NCBI RefSeq assembly: GCF_011058215.1
Contig: NZ_JAALFG010000001.1
Span: 315,001 to 379,000, forward strand
Direction: 5' to 3'
DNA length: 64,000 nt
DNA from: Devosia aurantiaca
Lineage (GTDB): Bacteria > Pseudomonadota > Alphaproteobacteria > Rhizobiales > Devosiaceae
A model generated the notes under the pieces. That model did no database searches, was not told the origin of the DNA, and saw nothing but the letters and a program-made list of their open reading frames with translations. Of this stretch, positions 24,988 to 34,809 are shown in pieces. A program made the position numbers and the translations under genes. How positions within the stretch are numbered: the first letter of the stretch is position 1; each line of letters opens with the position of its first letter.

Positions 24988-25374
24988 TTACTTCACCCAC
25001 ACGAAAACGGTCCAAACCAGCAGTGTGATGGTGATCGAGGCCACCAGCGTCGCCCAGGCCATGGTCGAGCGCTGGCCCGGCTCCATCATCACCGCGAAAT
25101 CCCAGATGAAATGGCGAATGCCGCCGCACATGTGATGCACGAGGCTCCAGGTGAAGCCGAACAGCACCAGCTGCCCGAACCAGCTGCCATAGATGGCATT
25201 GACCTGGTCCAACGGACCTTGCCCCACGGCCGCAGCCACGAGCCAGATCACGAGGAGGCTCATGCCGGCATAGTTGGCAATGCCGGTGGCGCGATGCAGG
25301 ATCGACATGGCCATGGTGATGGTCCAGCGATAGATCTGCAGGTGGGGAGATGTAGGGCGGGCTCTGACCGACAT
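24988..25374 (-). CDS. sdhC: Succinate dehydrogenase cytochrome b556 subunit
   Basis: First gene of the sdh operon, 128 residues and three membrane helices. The family motifs RPTSPHLQIYRWTITMAMS, SILHRATG (quinone-site Ser/Arg) and the second-helix HHMCGGIRHFIWD, which carries the axial haem histidine, are all seen. The start ATG 25374 is preceded by GGAACATTC. The 223-base gap to the divergent Nudix gene should hold both promoters; I could not assign them. Confidence 0.93.
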   Translation of the reverse strand: MSVRARPTSPHLQIYRWTITMAMSILHRATGIANYAGMSLLVIWLVAAAVGQGPLDQVNAIYGSWFGQLVLFGFTWSLVHHMCGGIRHFIWDFAVMMEPGQRSTMAWATLVASITITLLVWTVFVWVK

Positions 25375-25597
25375 GAATGTTCCAAGGGGCTGAAGCTGAA
25401 GACGGGCGCCTTCAGTTTGGAATTGTTCGAGTGTGTAGCGCCCAATCCTTACGAAATCAAAGCTTCAGCGCCATGACAGCATCACGATCCGGCGCATTCC
25501 GCACTTTGTTCGCTTAGCGCACTACCTGTTCGCTGCCCGGCCTCTGGCCTTTCGCCAGGCGGACAGATAAGCCGAACCCAGCAATGGAGCCTCCGGC

Positions 25598-26166
25598 ATG
25601 AACGAGCGCGCAAAGATCATCGACAAGCATGTGCTGGCCAAATCCTGGGGGAGCCTCACCAGCTACACCATGGACTACCGCCGCCAGGACGGCACCGTGC
25701 AGCGCCTCGAGCGCGAAGCCTATGACCACGGCAGCGCCGCCGCCATCCTCCTCTACGATCCGGATCGAAAGACCGTGCTCCTGGTCCGCCAGTTCCGCTT
25801 CGCGGTCATGCTCAATGGCGATGACGCCGAAATGCTCGAAGTCTGCGCCGGCATGCTCGATGGCGACGCCCCCAAACCTGCGCCATCCGCGAAGCCACCG
25901 AGGAGAGCGGCCACGCGCCGACCGACCTTCGCCATGTCTGCGACGTCTATGTCAGCCCCGGCTCCGTCACCGAAAAAGTCAGCCTCTTTATCGGCCACTA
26001 CCACGCCGGCACCCGCCAGCACGAAGGCGGCGGCCTTGCCCACGAAGGCGAAGACATCGAAGTGGTGGAACTGCCGCTCGCCGACGCCCTGGCCATGATC
26101 AGCGACGGCCGCATCATGGATGCCAAGACCGTGCTTCTGCTGCAGCATCTCGCACTCACCGCTTGA
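25598..26166 (+). CDS. Nudix hydrolase, NudK/ADP-ribose pyrophosphatase type (frame broken)
   Basis: The chain begins RAKIIDKHVLAKSWGSLTSY and has the Nudix box split by a frame change: AGMLDGDAPK in one frame, then CAIREATEESGH in the other. One base added to the CCCCCAAA at 25869-25876 restores a box (G-x5-E-x7-REATEESG-like) and a 189-residue chain that ends TVLLLQHLALTA. NudK-type enzymes hydrolyse GDP-mannose and similar nucleotide sugars; ADP-ribose is also possible. The glutamate that usually follows the box glycine by six residues is weakly placed, so activity is unproved. It is divergent from sdhC. Confidence 0.75.
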
Positions 26167-26223
26167 CGCATCCATAGCCAGACGGCTATGCAATGAACCA
26201 TAGCCAACCAGCTATGGTTTTCG

Positions 26224-26544
26224 ATGCAACAGCAAGACACCCTGTTCCGCGCCCTTGCCGACCCGACACGACGGGCGCTGTTCGAACGCCTCTGCCGCGA
26301 AGGAGAGGCGACGGTCGGCACCCTGACCAAGACCGCCGGCGTCTCCCAGCCCGTGGTCTCGAAGCACCTTGGCGTCCTGCGCGAGGCCGGCCTCGTGCTG
26401 CATCGCCCCGACGGGCGGCAAACCCACTACCGTGCCGACCTCCAGGCCCTGCGCCCCCTCGCCAACTGGACTGCAGAAATGTCGAGCTTTTGGGAGAACC
26501 GCCTCGATCATCTCGACGACCTGCTCAAGAGGATGGATCAATGA
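26224..26544 (+). CDS. ArsR/SmtB-type winged-helix regulator
   Basis: A 106-residue HTH protein: LFRALADPTRRALFERLCREG, then the recognition helix VSQPVVSKHLGVLREAGLV and the wing RPDGRQTHYRAD. No metal-binding cysteine motif is present, so it probably belongs to the metal-independent branch often found with AHSA1/SRPBCC genes. Such regulators usually repress their own operon; the short direct element ACCATAGCC just upstream (26187-26217) contains repeats of ATAGCCA that could be an operator. The stop overlaps the next ATG (ATGA). Confidence 0.85.
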   Translation: MQQQDTLFRALADPTRRALFERLCREGEATVGTLTKTAGVSQPVVSKHLGVLREAGLVLHRPDGRQTHYRADLQALRPLANWTAEMSSFWENRLDHLDDLLKRMDQ

Positions 26545-26951
26545 GCAACGAACCCGTTCTTCTGTCCGGCGGCAATCCGCAGATCGCCAAGGGTTTTGGT
26601 GACGAAAAAGTCGCCGAATATCTCGCCGCGGTGCCCGGCTGGAAACAGGCCGTCTGCCACCAACTCGACAGCTTGATCTCGGACGCCGTGCCCAATCTCG
26701 TCAAAGCCGTGAAGTGGAATACGCCCTTCTACGGGCTAGACGACCGGCACTGGTTCGTCAGCTTTCATTGCCTCACCAAATACGTCAAAGTCGCCTTCCC
26801 CGCCGGCACCGAACTCGGTCCGGTGCCGCCCGGCACCTCCAAACAGCCTCGCGTCCGCTACCTCGACATCTACGAGGATGCGCCCTTCGACGCGAAACAA
26901 TTCACTTCCTGGGTCAAGCAAGCCAGCGCCCTGCCTGGCGAAAAGTACTGA
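26541..26951 (+). CDS. DUF1801 domain protein
   Basis: A 136-residue protein of the YdhG/DUF1801 fold: DEKVAEYLAAVPGWKQAVCHQLDSLI, then VKAVKWNTPFYGLDDRHWFVSFHCLTKYVKVAFPAG. These proteins have a frataxin/YjbR-like fold, and no reaction is established. ATG 26541 overlaps the stop of the ArsR gene by four bases, so the genes are coupled. A second, shorter DUF1801 gene follows after eight bases; the two are similar in the central KWNxPxxxLD segment and may be an old duplication. Confidence 0.8.
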   Translation: MSNEPVLLSGGNPQIAKGFGDEKVAEYLAAVPGWKQAVCHQLDSLISDAVPNLVKAVKWNTPFYGLDDRHWFVSFHCLTKYVKVAFPAGTELGPVPPGTSKQPRVRYLDIYEDAPFDAKQFTSWVKQASALPGEKY

Positions 26952-26959
26952 GGACCGTC

Positions 26960-27355
26960 ATGCCCAAAGCCACAGCGCATATGGACCAGAGCCTTGCGCC
27001 CCAGCATATCGACAAGCGCATCGCCGATGCCGGCGGCTGGCGCGCCGAAATGCTTACCCGCCTCCGCGCATTGATCCACGAGGCCGATCCCGGCGTGGTC
27101 GAGGAATGGAAATGGAACGTCCCGGTCTGGGCGCTCGACGGCATCATCTGCACCGGCGAGGTCTATAAGGCCGCCGTCAAGACCACCTTTCCGCATGGGG
27201 CTGCCCTGCCCGATCCAAAGCACCTCTTCAACTCGAGCCTCGAGGGCGCCACTCGCCGCGCCATCGATTTCAAGGAAGGCGCCCCGATCGACGAAGCCGC
27301 GTTCATCGACCTCATCCGCGCGGCCATCGCCTTCAACAAGAGCAAAAAGCCATGA
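26960..27355 (+). CDS. DUF1801 domain protein (second copy)
   Basis: A 131-residue protein with the DUF1801 signatures IDKRIADAGGWRAEMLTRLRALI, VEEWKWNVPVWALDGIICTGEVYKAAVKTTFPHGAAL and a C-terminal DEAAFIDLIRAAIAFNKSK. It starts at ATG 26960 and its stop overlaps the ATG of the AHSA1 gene (ATGA). The four-gene set ArsR-DUF1801-DUF1801-AHSA1 is tightly overlapping and surely one transcript. Function unknown; the set recurs in soil alphaproteobacteria. Confidence 0.8.
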   Translation: MPKATAHMDQSLAPQHIDKRIADAGGWRAEMLTRLRALIHEADPGVVEEWKWNVPVWALDGIICTGEVYKAAVKTTFPHGAALPDPKHLFNSSLEGATRRAIDFKEGAPIDEAAFIDLIRAAIAFNKSKKP

Positions 27356-27768
27356 GCGAAACCAGGACCGTCGTCATCGAACGCGACTTCGAGCATGCGC
27401 CGGAAAAACTCTGGCGCGCCCTTACCCAACCGGCGTTGATCGAAGACTGGCTGATGCGCAACGATTTCGTCCCCGAACTCGGCCACAAATTCACCCTCCG
27501 CGGCGACTGGGGCGGCGTACTCGATTGCGAAGTGCTGGCGCTCGAGCCGATCACCAGGCTCGCCTATAGCTGGAACTTTGCCAACGACGATCCCGCCTAC
27601 GCCCTCGAAAGCGTCGTCACCTTCACGCTCACCCCCTCCGCCACCGGCACGCGTCTGCGCGTCGAGCAAACCGGCTTCCGTCCCGACCAAAAAGCCGCCT
27701 ATGGCGGCGCCCATGCCGGCTGGAAGGGTTTTATGGAAAAGCTCGAAGCCGTGGTGGCCCGGGCTTAG
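27352..27768 (+). CDS. SRPBCC/AHSA1 family protein
   Basis: A 138-residue START-like protein: VIERDFEHAPEKLWRALTQPALIEDWLMRNDF, LRGDWGGVLDCEVLALEP, LAYSWNF, and a C-terminal GGAHAGWKGFMEKLEAVV. The family (Hsp90-activator homology 1) folds into a helix-grip that binds hydrophobic ligands; its bacterial members are mostly uncharacterised. Its overlap with the DUF1801 genes and the ArsR regulator suggests joint control. The CCTCCC repeat region follows its stop. Confidence 0.82.
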   Translation: MSETRTVVIERDFEHAPEKLWRALTQPALIEDWLMRNDFVPELGHKFTLRGDWGGVLDCEVLALEPITRLAYSWNFANDDPAYALESVVTFTLTPSATGTRLRVEQTGFRPDQKAAYGGAHAGWKGFMEKLEAVVARA

Positions 27769-27775
27769 AAACGCC

Positions 27776-27955
27776 CCCACCCAACCTCCCCGTAATTCGG
27801 GGGAGGAGCCGATTGGTTATGCGGCTCGATATCAGCCTCGCACCGGCCCAACTCCTCCCCCTCCTAAAGGGGAGGGGGGGGTGCTCCCTCCCCTAGATGG
27901 GGAGGGTAGCAAAGCTTGGCCGCAGGCCTAGCGACGCTGGGGTGGGGTGACTTTT
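27776..27955. repeat. Cluster of CCTCCC-family palindromes
   Basis: Three palindromes of the family at 4918-5053 stand here: AACCTCCCCGTAATTCGGGGGAGG, CTCCTCCCCCTCCTAAAGGGG and CTCCCTCCCCTAGATGGGGAGGG, followed by AGCAAAGCTTGGCCGCAGG and GGGGTGGGGTGAC. The last two match the element at 21420. It fills the gap between the converging AHSA1 and DUF1737 genes; no gene is visible. Confidence 0.6.
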
Positions 27956-27979
27956 TGGATTGGGCGCAGCGCCGCCGCC

Positions 27980-28186
27980 CTAAAAATCCACCAGCTTCTT
28001 CTCCGGATCATAAGGCTGGTCCTTGGCCACCCTTGTCACCGCCTGGCCGCAGCGCATCTTCTTGCTCACCTGGTCATAGGCATAGGTCGGCCCGCCATGC
28101 AGCTGCCAGCCCTCCGACAGCGCCTTGGTCACCTTGTGGCAAAATGCGGAATCGTCTTCACCGGACAAAAACCGATAGATCAGCAT
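27980..28186 (-). CDS. DUF1737 domain protein
   Basis: A 68-residue protein with the DUF1737 pattern YRFLSGEDDSAFCHKVTKALSEGW, then QLHGGPTYAYD and a MRCGQAVTR tail. Members are small, widespread in proteobacteria and of unknown function. The chain is complete and ends KKLVDF. It is divergent from the carbonic anhydrase gene with 71 bases between the start codons, so they may share a regulatory region. Confidence 0.75.
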   Translation of the reverse strand: MLIYRFLSGEDDSAFCHKVTKALSEGWQLHGGPTYAYDQVSKKMRCGQAVTRVAKDQPYDPEKKLVDF

Positions 28187-28257
28187 GCACGTTTCCCCCA
28201 GCCGGCGCCCTCTGCCGGCAATTGATCTTGTCGCCTCTTAGCGCTAATCGAAAGCCT

Positions 28258-28896
28258 ATGCACAGCTTTCCTCAGCACCTGCTCGACGGCCACGCCAATT
28301 TCATGTCGGGACGCTATTCCCGCGAGAAAGAACGCATTCGCGATCTGGCCGAGGCCGGCCAGAAGCCGACCACCATGATCATCGCCTGCTGCGACAGCCG
28401 CGCGGCGCCCGAAATGATCTTCGATACCGGGCCGGGCGAAGCCTTCGTTTTGCGCAACGTGGCAAACCTCGTGCCCACCTATCAGCCCGATGGCGGCCAG
28501 CATGGCACGTCCGCGGCGATCGAATTTGCCATCAAGGGCCTCGGCATCGCCAATATCGTCATCATGGGCCATGGCCGCTGCGGCGGCATCAAGGCAGCGC
28601 TCAACCCCGAACACACCCCGCTCGACGATGGCGATTTCATCGGCAAGTGGATGAGCATGCTCGGGGAACTGCCCAGCCAGCTCGGCAGCAATTCGATGAT
28701 GACCGCCAGCGAACAGCAGACGGCGCTCGAGCGCATCTCCATCCGCAACTCGATCCGCAACCTCCGCACCTTCCCCTATGTGGCCGCGCTTGAGGCGGAA
28801 GGAAAGTTGGCGGTCCATGGCGCCTGGTTCGATATTTCGACCGGCGAGCTTTGGGTCATGGATCACAATGGCGATTTCATTCGCCCCGCGCTCTGA
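28258..28896 (+). CDS. Beta-class carbonic anhydrase
   Basis: The enzyme interconverts CO2 and bicarbonate in the cytoplasm. From ATG 28258 (MHSFPQHLLDGHANF) the 212-residue chain has the zinc and active-site residues of the beta class: CCDSR (Cys44, Asp46, Arg48) and GHGRCGG (His105, Cys108). The C-terminal DISTGELWVMD is typical. The reading frame is open further upstream, but ATG 28258 matches the family start. A bidirectional hairpin terminator lies about 115 bases downstream. Confidence 0.93.
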   Translation: MHSFPQHLLDGHANFMSGRYSREKERIRDLAEAGQKPTTMIIACCDSRAAPEMIFDTGPGEAFVLRNVANLVPTYQPDGGQHGTSAAIEFAIKGLGIANIVIMGHGRCGGIKAALNPEHTPLDDGDFIGKWMSMLGELPSQLGSNSMMTASEQQTALERISIRNSIRNLRTFPYVAALEAEGKLAVHGAWFDISTGELWVMDHNGDFIRPAL

Positions 28897-29010
28897 ACTT
28901 TTGCCTGCCCCATTGTGGTCACCCCATTGCACTTGCCGCGCCAGATTTCACCGGCCAAACTAGTTTAGCGCACGGGTAATAAGCTTGCTCACGCCGCCGT
29001 GATCACTTGA

Positions 29011-29036
29011 AAAGGCCCATCTTTCGGGCCTTTTTT
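29011..29036 (+). terminator. Intrinsic terminator after carbonic anhydrase
   Basis: AAAGGCCC and GGGCC pair around ATCTTTC and are followed by six T. It stands about 115 bases after the carbonic anhydrase stop in an otherwise gene-free gap of 296 bases. The A-tract on the left lets it work in both directions. Confidence 0.75.
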
Positions 29037-29192
29037 CTCGCCTGCAAATGGCCCAGACTTTTGTGCGTCCTCGCCCTTTGCCGGGCCAGCACGAGCCACA
29101 TTGGGCCGGCAATCTTCTTCTCACGGATCGCCGGAGAGCATCCGTCAGCGGGGTTTACCCGCTGCTTTTCCCAACTCACATGGAGAAATCCC

Positions 29193-29438
29193 ATGAAGAA
29201 GATCGTCCTGACCTCCCTGTTCGCCCTCGGCCTGTCGGGCGCTGCCTTAGCGCAATCCGCCACCGATTTTGCTTCGGTGGATACGGATATCAGCGGTGGC
29301 GTCACCTTTGCCGAAGCGCAGGTGGCCTGGCCTGATCTGACCCAGGAAGCGTTCACCGCTGCCGATACGGACGGCAATGGCGAACTCTCCGTTGAGGAAT
29401 ATAACGCGCTTCTCGCAAGCGCTGCCCCGGCGCAATAA
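29193..29438 (+). CDS. Small secreted EF-hand protein
   Basis: ATG 29193, after GGAGAAATCCC, opens an 81-residue protein with a signal peptide (KIVLTSLFALGLSGAALAQS). The mature part has one canonical EF-hand calcium loop, DTDGNGELSVEE, and an earlier degenerate one (DTDISGGVTFAE). Both are paired with acidic helices, as in calmodulin-like modules. It probably binds calcium in the periplasm; a partner is not visible. A GGGCCGCCCTCGGGCGGCCC hairpin with only a weak T tract follows its stop (29449-29474). Confidence 0.8.
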   Translation: MKKIVLTSLFALGLSGAALAQSATDFASVDTDISGGVTFAEAQVAWPDLTQEAFTAADTDGNGELSVEEYNALLASAAPAQ

Positions 29439-29475
29439 GGCCGGAACGGGTGGGCCGCCCTCGGGCGGCCCTTCC

Positions 29476-30333
29476 CTAGGCGCGCACCTTCCGCAAGGGT
29501 GACGAGCAGCCCCACGATCACCAATGCAGCGCCCGCAACTTCAGACGGCGTCACCATCTCCCCCAGCACAAGATAGGTCGAGGCAAGCCCCGTGATCGGC
29601 ACCAGAAGCGTGAACGGCGCCACCGCCGACGCCGGATGCCGAGCCAGAAGCCAGGCCCAGATGCCGCCGCCCAGCAGCGTCCCCGGATAGGCCAGAAAGG
29701 CGATAAGCCCCGCATCGTCCCAGCCGAAATTGGCCAGCGCATCCGCCACCCGTGCCGGTCCTTCCACGAGGAGCGAGATCGCCAGCAATGGCAGCGGCGC
29801 GACCAACGCCCCCAGACGGTGAATGACAAAGCGCTGACGCGCCCCGCCTTTTTCGTCAGCACATTTGCCAATCCCCAGCTGATTGCCGCCAAGAGGGTCA
29901 GCGACAGCGGCAGCAGGCCCGCGCCTTCGATGCGCTCGCTGGCAATAACCATGATGCCGCCAAAAGCGATCGCCGCCCCCAGGATCTGGAACCGGCTTGG
30001 TCGCTCACCCAGGATCAGGAACGCCATCAGCATGGTGAAAAACGCCTGCGTCTGCAGCACGATCGAGCTCAGTCCCGCCGGCATTCCCCAGGCGATGGAA
30101 AGGTTGAGCAGCGCATAAAGCGCAGAGCCGAAGCTTATTCCGTAAGCAACGACGATCCACCACTTGGTCTTCGGCGGCTTGACGAAGAGCGCGGCCGGAA
30201 TGGCAGCCGCAGAAAACCGCAGGGCTGCTGCCAAGATCGGTGGCAGCGCCTCGACGCTGAGCTTGATGACAACGAAGTTGAAGCCCCAGATCGCAACGAC
30301 CAGAAGGGCAAGAAGGACGTGGCGAATGGGCAT
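29476..30333 (-). CDS. EamA (DMT) transporter, second (frame broken; 3' end uncertain)
   Basis: A ten-helix permease of the RhaT/EamA type. From ATG 30333: IRHVLLALLVVAIWGFNFVVIK, then VLQTQAFFTMLMAFLILGERP and SWGLANVLTKKAGR. Adding one base to the C run at 29809-29813 joins VWG to ALVAPLPLLAISLL and the second repeat (APFTLLVPITGLASTYLVLGE). After VIVGLLVTLAEGARL the open frame runs on to 29003, antisense through the EF-hand gene, which I do not believe; an out-of-frame TAG at 29476-29478 is where I end it. Relatives such as YedA/RhtA export amino acids or pigments. The GNAT gene lies upstream on the same strand. Confidence 0.72.
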
Positions 30334-30351
30334 GGGCACCAAAGAAGGCGG

Positions 30352-30819
30352 TTAGGCGGGCTCTCGTTGCCACACATAAAGAATGTCCGGAAGCCCTTCT
30401 TCGTTGTCGCCGCTGGTTTGGCGCTCGATGGCAAAGCTTAAGCGTTCGTAAAAGCGCCGCGCCGGATAGTTTTCGGCGAAGCACCAGAGCTGCAACCGTC
30501 CCTGCCGCGCCATGGCTTGGCGGACCAGCGCCTCGCCTATGCCGCGGCCGCGAAAGTCAGGATGGAGATAAAGGTGATCGATCCAGCCCTCGGTTTCCGC
30601 CATGAAGCCGATCGGCTTGTCGAGAGACACGAGCGTCACCCGTGCCTCGCTGATGACGCCGGCGATAAAGCCACGATCCTCTTCGGCCGTATGCAGCTTC
30701 GGCAGAAACGGCATAGCCACGGCACGCGAACGGCCGAAAATGTCGACGATCGCATCGACATCTTCAGCATTTGCGGCACGAAAGGTGACGCCCTGCGGCG
30801 CCACCCTCGCTTGTGCCAC
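30352..30819 (-). CDS. GNAT family N-acetyltransferase
   Basis: A 155-residue acetyltransferase. The acetyl-CoA binding motif A is LYLHPDFRGRGIGEALV (RGRGIG), preceded by GFMAETEGWIDH and followed by FYERLSFAIERQTSGDNEEG, the usual C-terminal beta hairpin. The acyl acceptor cannot be read from sequence. The start GTG 30819 overlaps nothing but lies directly after the asd stop at 30820, so the two are probably co-transcribed. Confidence 0.85.
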   Translation of the reverse strand: MAQARVAPQGVTFRAANAEDVDAIVDIFGRSRAVAMPFLPKLHTAEEDRGFIAGVISEARVTLVSLDKPIGFMAETEGWIDHLYLHPDFRGRGIGEALVRQAMARQGRLQLWCFAENYPARRFYERLSFAIERQTSGDNEEGLPDILYVWQREPA

Positions 30820-31864
<1,045 letters not shown>

Positions 31865-31967
31865 TTTGGAACTCCGGTCCCTTACCATTCCGCCCCCGCG
31901 CGATCATATTGACCGCGGTCCTAATTTCGCGCCTCTCCCCGTCGGGAGTGCGACCCGGGGAAAAGCG

Positions 31968-32060
31968 TCAGGCGGTTTTGGTGGTTTTGGTCATGGTGAA
32001 CATGCCCCCGGCGGTGAGCCGGGCGGTGGCATAGGCGGCGATAGGGCCGATGCTGACCAT
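31968..32060 (-). CDS. Possible 30-residue peptide upstream of asd
   Basis: On the minus strand ATG 32060 follows ATAGGAAG at ten bases and opens a 30-residue frame, beginning MVSIGPIAAYATARLTAGG and ending in TMTKTTKTA. A hydrophobic half and a basic tail could make a small membrane peptide. It lies 104 bases upstream of the asd start, in a gap of about 300 bases that otherwise shows nothing. No family is recognised, so it may be chance. Confidence 0.25.
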   Translation of the reverse strand: MVSIGPIAAYATARLTAGGMFTMTKTTKTA

Positions 32061-32179
32061 GACGATGTTGCTTCCTATCAAAGAGCAGGATTTCTCATAC
32101 GCCGAAATAGGAAATAGTCAATTACCTTGCTTGCTACCGTCTTGAGAGCTAGGGCTCGCGCTTCGAAAGGACTTCCCCA

Positions 32180-33371
32180 ATGCCCGACTACGACGTGATC
32201 ATTCTCGGTGCCGGCGCCGCCGGCATGATGGCGGGCATCGAAGCGGGCCGTCGCGGCCGCAAGGTCCTCGTCGTCGACCATGCCCGCGACCCAGGCGAAA
32301 AGATCCGCATTTCCGGCGGCGGCCGTTGCAACTTCACCAATGTGAACGCCACCCACACCGCCGGTCGCGAACGCTTCCTGAGCCAAAACCCGCGCTTCGC
32401 TCTCTCCGCCCTGTCGCGCTACACGCCCGACATGTTCATCGACAAGGTCAAGAAGCGCGGCATCAAGTTCCACGAAAAGACCCTCGGCCAGCTCTTTCGA
32501 CGACGGGCCCGCGACGCAGATCGTCTCCATGCTCACCGACGAGCTGCGCCAGGCGGGCGCCACCATCTGGACCGGCCGCGCCGTCGGCAGCATCGAAAAG
32601 ATCAGTGATGGTTTTGACGTCATGGTCGGCGATGGCCGCGTCACCACGACGAGCCTCGTCGTCGCCACGGGCGGCAAGTCCATTCCCAAGATGGGCGCCA
32701 CCGGCTTTGCCTATGACGTCGCCCGCCAGTTCGGCCTCAAGCTCACCGACACCCGCCCTGCCCTCGTGCCCCTCACCTTCGAGCCCGGCGCCCTCGAAAA
32801 GCTGACCCCACTGGCCGGCGTCTCCACCAATGCCGTAGTCAGCCGCGGCAAGACCCGGTTCGAGGAAGCTCTCCTTTTCACCCACCGTGGCCTTTCCGGC
32901 CCGGCAATCCTCCAGATCTCTTCTTATTGGCGCGAGGGTGACCCCATCACCGTCGACCTGTTGCCCGGCGAGGATGCACTCGATTTCTTCCGCGCCGCCC
33001 GCCAGTCCGCCCCCAAGCAGCACCTCCAGACCGCCCTCGCCGAGCGCCTGCCCAAGCGACTGGCCCAGCTCGTCGGCGACAACATCAACCAGCCCGGCAT
33101 GATCGGGGACTTTTCCGACAAAAAGCTCACCGCCGCCGCCGACGCGGTCAATCGCTGGACGCTCAAGCCCGTCGGCTCGGAAGGCTATCGCACCGCCGAA
33201 GTGACCCTGGGCGGCATCGACACGGCTGACCTCGACGCCAAGACGCTAATGGCCCGAACCGTGCCGGGCCTCTTCTTTGTCGGCGAAGCGGTGGACGTCA
33301 CCGGCTGGCTCGGCGGCTACAATTTCCAGTGGGCGTGGGCTTCCGGCTATGCCGCCGGACAGGTCGCCTGA
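32180..33371 (+). CDS. BaiN/HI0933-type flavoprotein (frame broken)
   Basis: A FAD-dependent oxidoreductase: DYDVIILGAGAAGMMAGIEAG (dinucleotide fold), the family motif GEKIRISGGGRCNFTN, LVVATGGKSIPKMGATGFAYD, FTHRGLSGPAILQISSYW and the C-terminal TVPGLFFVGEAVDVTGWLGG. Length about 397 residues is typical. After HEKTLGQLF the frame changes to DDGPATQIVSMLTDEL; the run CTCTTTCGAC at 32492-32500 is the place, either one T too many or two bases missing. The reaction of this widespread family is unproved in most bacteria. Confidence 0.85.
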
Positions 33372-33372
33372 T

Positions 33373-33933
33373 CTAAAACCGAATCCCGACCCGCAGCAGA
33401 GCATCGGTGCGCCCATTGTCCGGCGTGCCGCAGGCGCCGAAGTCGCTGACATGGGACACCGTCGCCATGATCGACGCGCCAGGCAGCACATCGACACCAA
33501 GGGTCGCGGCCGCGCGACCCAGCGCCGGACACCCAAAGCGCTGCGGTGCATCCGGGTCCGACGCAGTCTGCCACGCTCCGCCCAGGCTTGCTTCGCCGAA
33601 CACCGGCAATACCGGCGGCCGGAACGTCCAGCTCAGCCCGGCATAAACAAGATGCTCGCCGCCGCTGAAGCTGAGCGTGCCGCCCAGATGCGGCCGCACT
33701 TCGCCCAGAAGGCCAAGATCGCCAATTCCGGGCAAACTGTAGAGCAATTCGACATTGGCCTCAGCTATTCGATCCGGATCGAAGAGGCTCGTGCCCGGGT
33801 CGGTCACGCCCCCGATGCTGACCCCGCCGCGAACCTCGAACGGCACGATCTGCGCCCAGGCCGCCGGCGCCATGAACAGGGCGGCAGCAACAAGGGTCAC
33901 ACGGGCGAGCAGGCGAAACATGGCCGTCTCCAT
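33373..33933 (-). CDS. PagL-like outer-membrane acyloxyacyl hydrolase (first copy)
   Basis: A beta-barrel protein of about 186 residues with a signal peptide (LARVTLVAAALFMAPAAWAQ). The C-terminal VSHVSDFG has the His-x-Ser of the PagL family, which removes the 3-O-acyl chain of lipid A, and the last strand ends in RVGIRF with terminal Phe, as outer-membrane barrels do. I choose ATG 33933. The remaining catalytic glutamate is not clear by eye, so activity is uncertain. A second, better-conserved copy lies 95 bases upstream on the same strand. Confidence 0.7.
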   Translation of the reverse strand: METAMFRLLARVTLVAAALFMAPAAWAQIVPFEVRGGVSIGGVTDPGTSLFDPDRIAEANVELLYSLPGIGDLGLLGEVRPHLGGTLSFSGGEHLVYAGLSWTFRPPVLPVFGEASLGGAWQTASDPDAPQRFGCPALGRAAATLGVDVLPGASIMATVSHVSDFGACGTPDNGRTDALLRVGIRF

Positions 33934-34027
33934 GGCTGAACCACCACAGAGACGCCTCATGTGCCATTAGGCAAGATTTGACGAAAATTGTCGCTAACGG
34001 CGCCTTAATGCTGGCGCTCGGAGGACG

Positions 34028-34624
34028 TTAGAACTTCCAGCCGAGCCGCAGGCCGAAATTGGAAAGCCCGGCATTTTCTTGGCATAGGCCTGCATTGGAC
34101 GTGTGCTCGTAGGTGAGCGTCGCCGTCGCATTTTCGGTGAGGTTGGCGCCGACGCCGAAGCGCTCGTAGAAGTTCACCTGGCAGCCGAAATTGCGATAAC
34201 CCTCCGGCGCATTGGTCAGGTAGCCATTATGCGCGGCGGCGCCGAACGTGCCTTCGAGGTAAAGCGGCGTCTCGAAGATCGGCAATTGCCAGGTCAGGCC
34301 GAGATGGAACAGGCTATCCTGCCCCTTGGTGTTGATCGTCGCCCCTAGCTCTGGCCGCGGCGAGCCGATCCAGCGGAAGACATCGGCATCCGGCGTCGTG
34401 AACAGCACGTCGAAGCTGATGTCCTCGAAGCGGTTCCAATACCAATCCTGCGGATTCTGCGGCAGCATGGTCCAGTAGATTTCATGGAAATGCCCGCCGA
34501 TACGAACCTCATCAACGATGTCGAGAACGCCGGCCGAAAAAGAACCGGGCGCCGCATCCTGGGCCAGGGCCGGACTTGCCGCCAGGATCGCTAGGGTCGC
34601 AACTGCACTCAAGACACGCTTCAT
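34028..34624 (-). CDS. PagL-like outer-membrane acyloxyacyl hydrolase (second copy)
   Basis: A 198-residue secreted barrel with signal peptide (VLSAVATLAILAASPALAQ). It shows the PagL signature more fully: LTYEHTSNAGL (His-x-Ser-Asn) and a terminal LRLGWKF. The two copies share the FG-CxxxF-E-F-G pattern in the middle and the barrel end, and probably arose by duplication; both point the same way and may be one transcript. The PagL role is 3-O-deacylation of lipid A; here it is inferred from the motif only. Confidence 0.78.
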   Translation of the reverse strand: MKRVLSAVATLAILAASPALAQDAAPGSFSAGVLDIVDEVRIGGHFHEIYWTMLPQNPQDWYWNRFEDISFDVLFTTPDADVFRWIGSPRPELGATINTKGQDSLFHLGLTWQLPIFETPLYLEGTFGAAAHNGYLTNAPEGYRNFGCQVNFYERFGVGANLTENATATLTYEHTSNAGLCQENAGLSNFGLRLGWKF

Positions 34625-34809
34625 CGCCGGCCATCCTTGCCACAGACGCCGCTATCTAAGGGGCCCACAAGCCGCTACGGTCAAGCGTATTTCCGCCCTC
34701 CCCTGCGCAAATGGCGCCCGCTGTGTCACAAAATCCCGATCCGGCCTTGACCTTGCCGCCTTCCATCGTGATCTAACGATCAAGATTTTCAGCACAGATT
34801 GTTTCGATC

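Noticed and set aside
22914..25028. 704-residue plus-strand frame opposite sdhA and sdhD
   Set aside because: Antisense shadow; composition rich in His, Arg and Ala with no domain.
29003..29475. Extension of the second EamA transporter frame antisense through the EF-hand gene
   Set aside because: The EF-hand gene has a signal peptide, a ribosome-binding site and a calcium loop; the extension shows no helix or family pattern.
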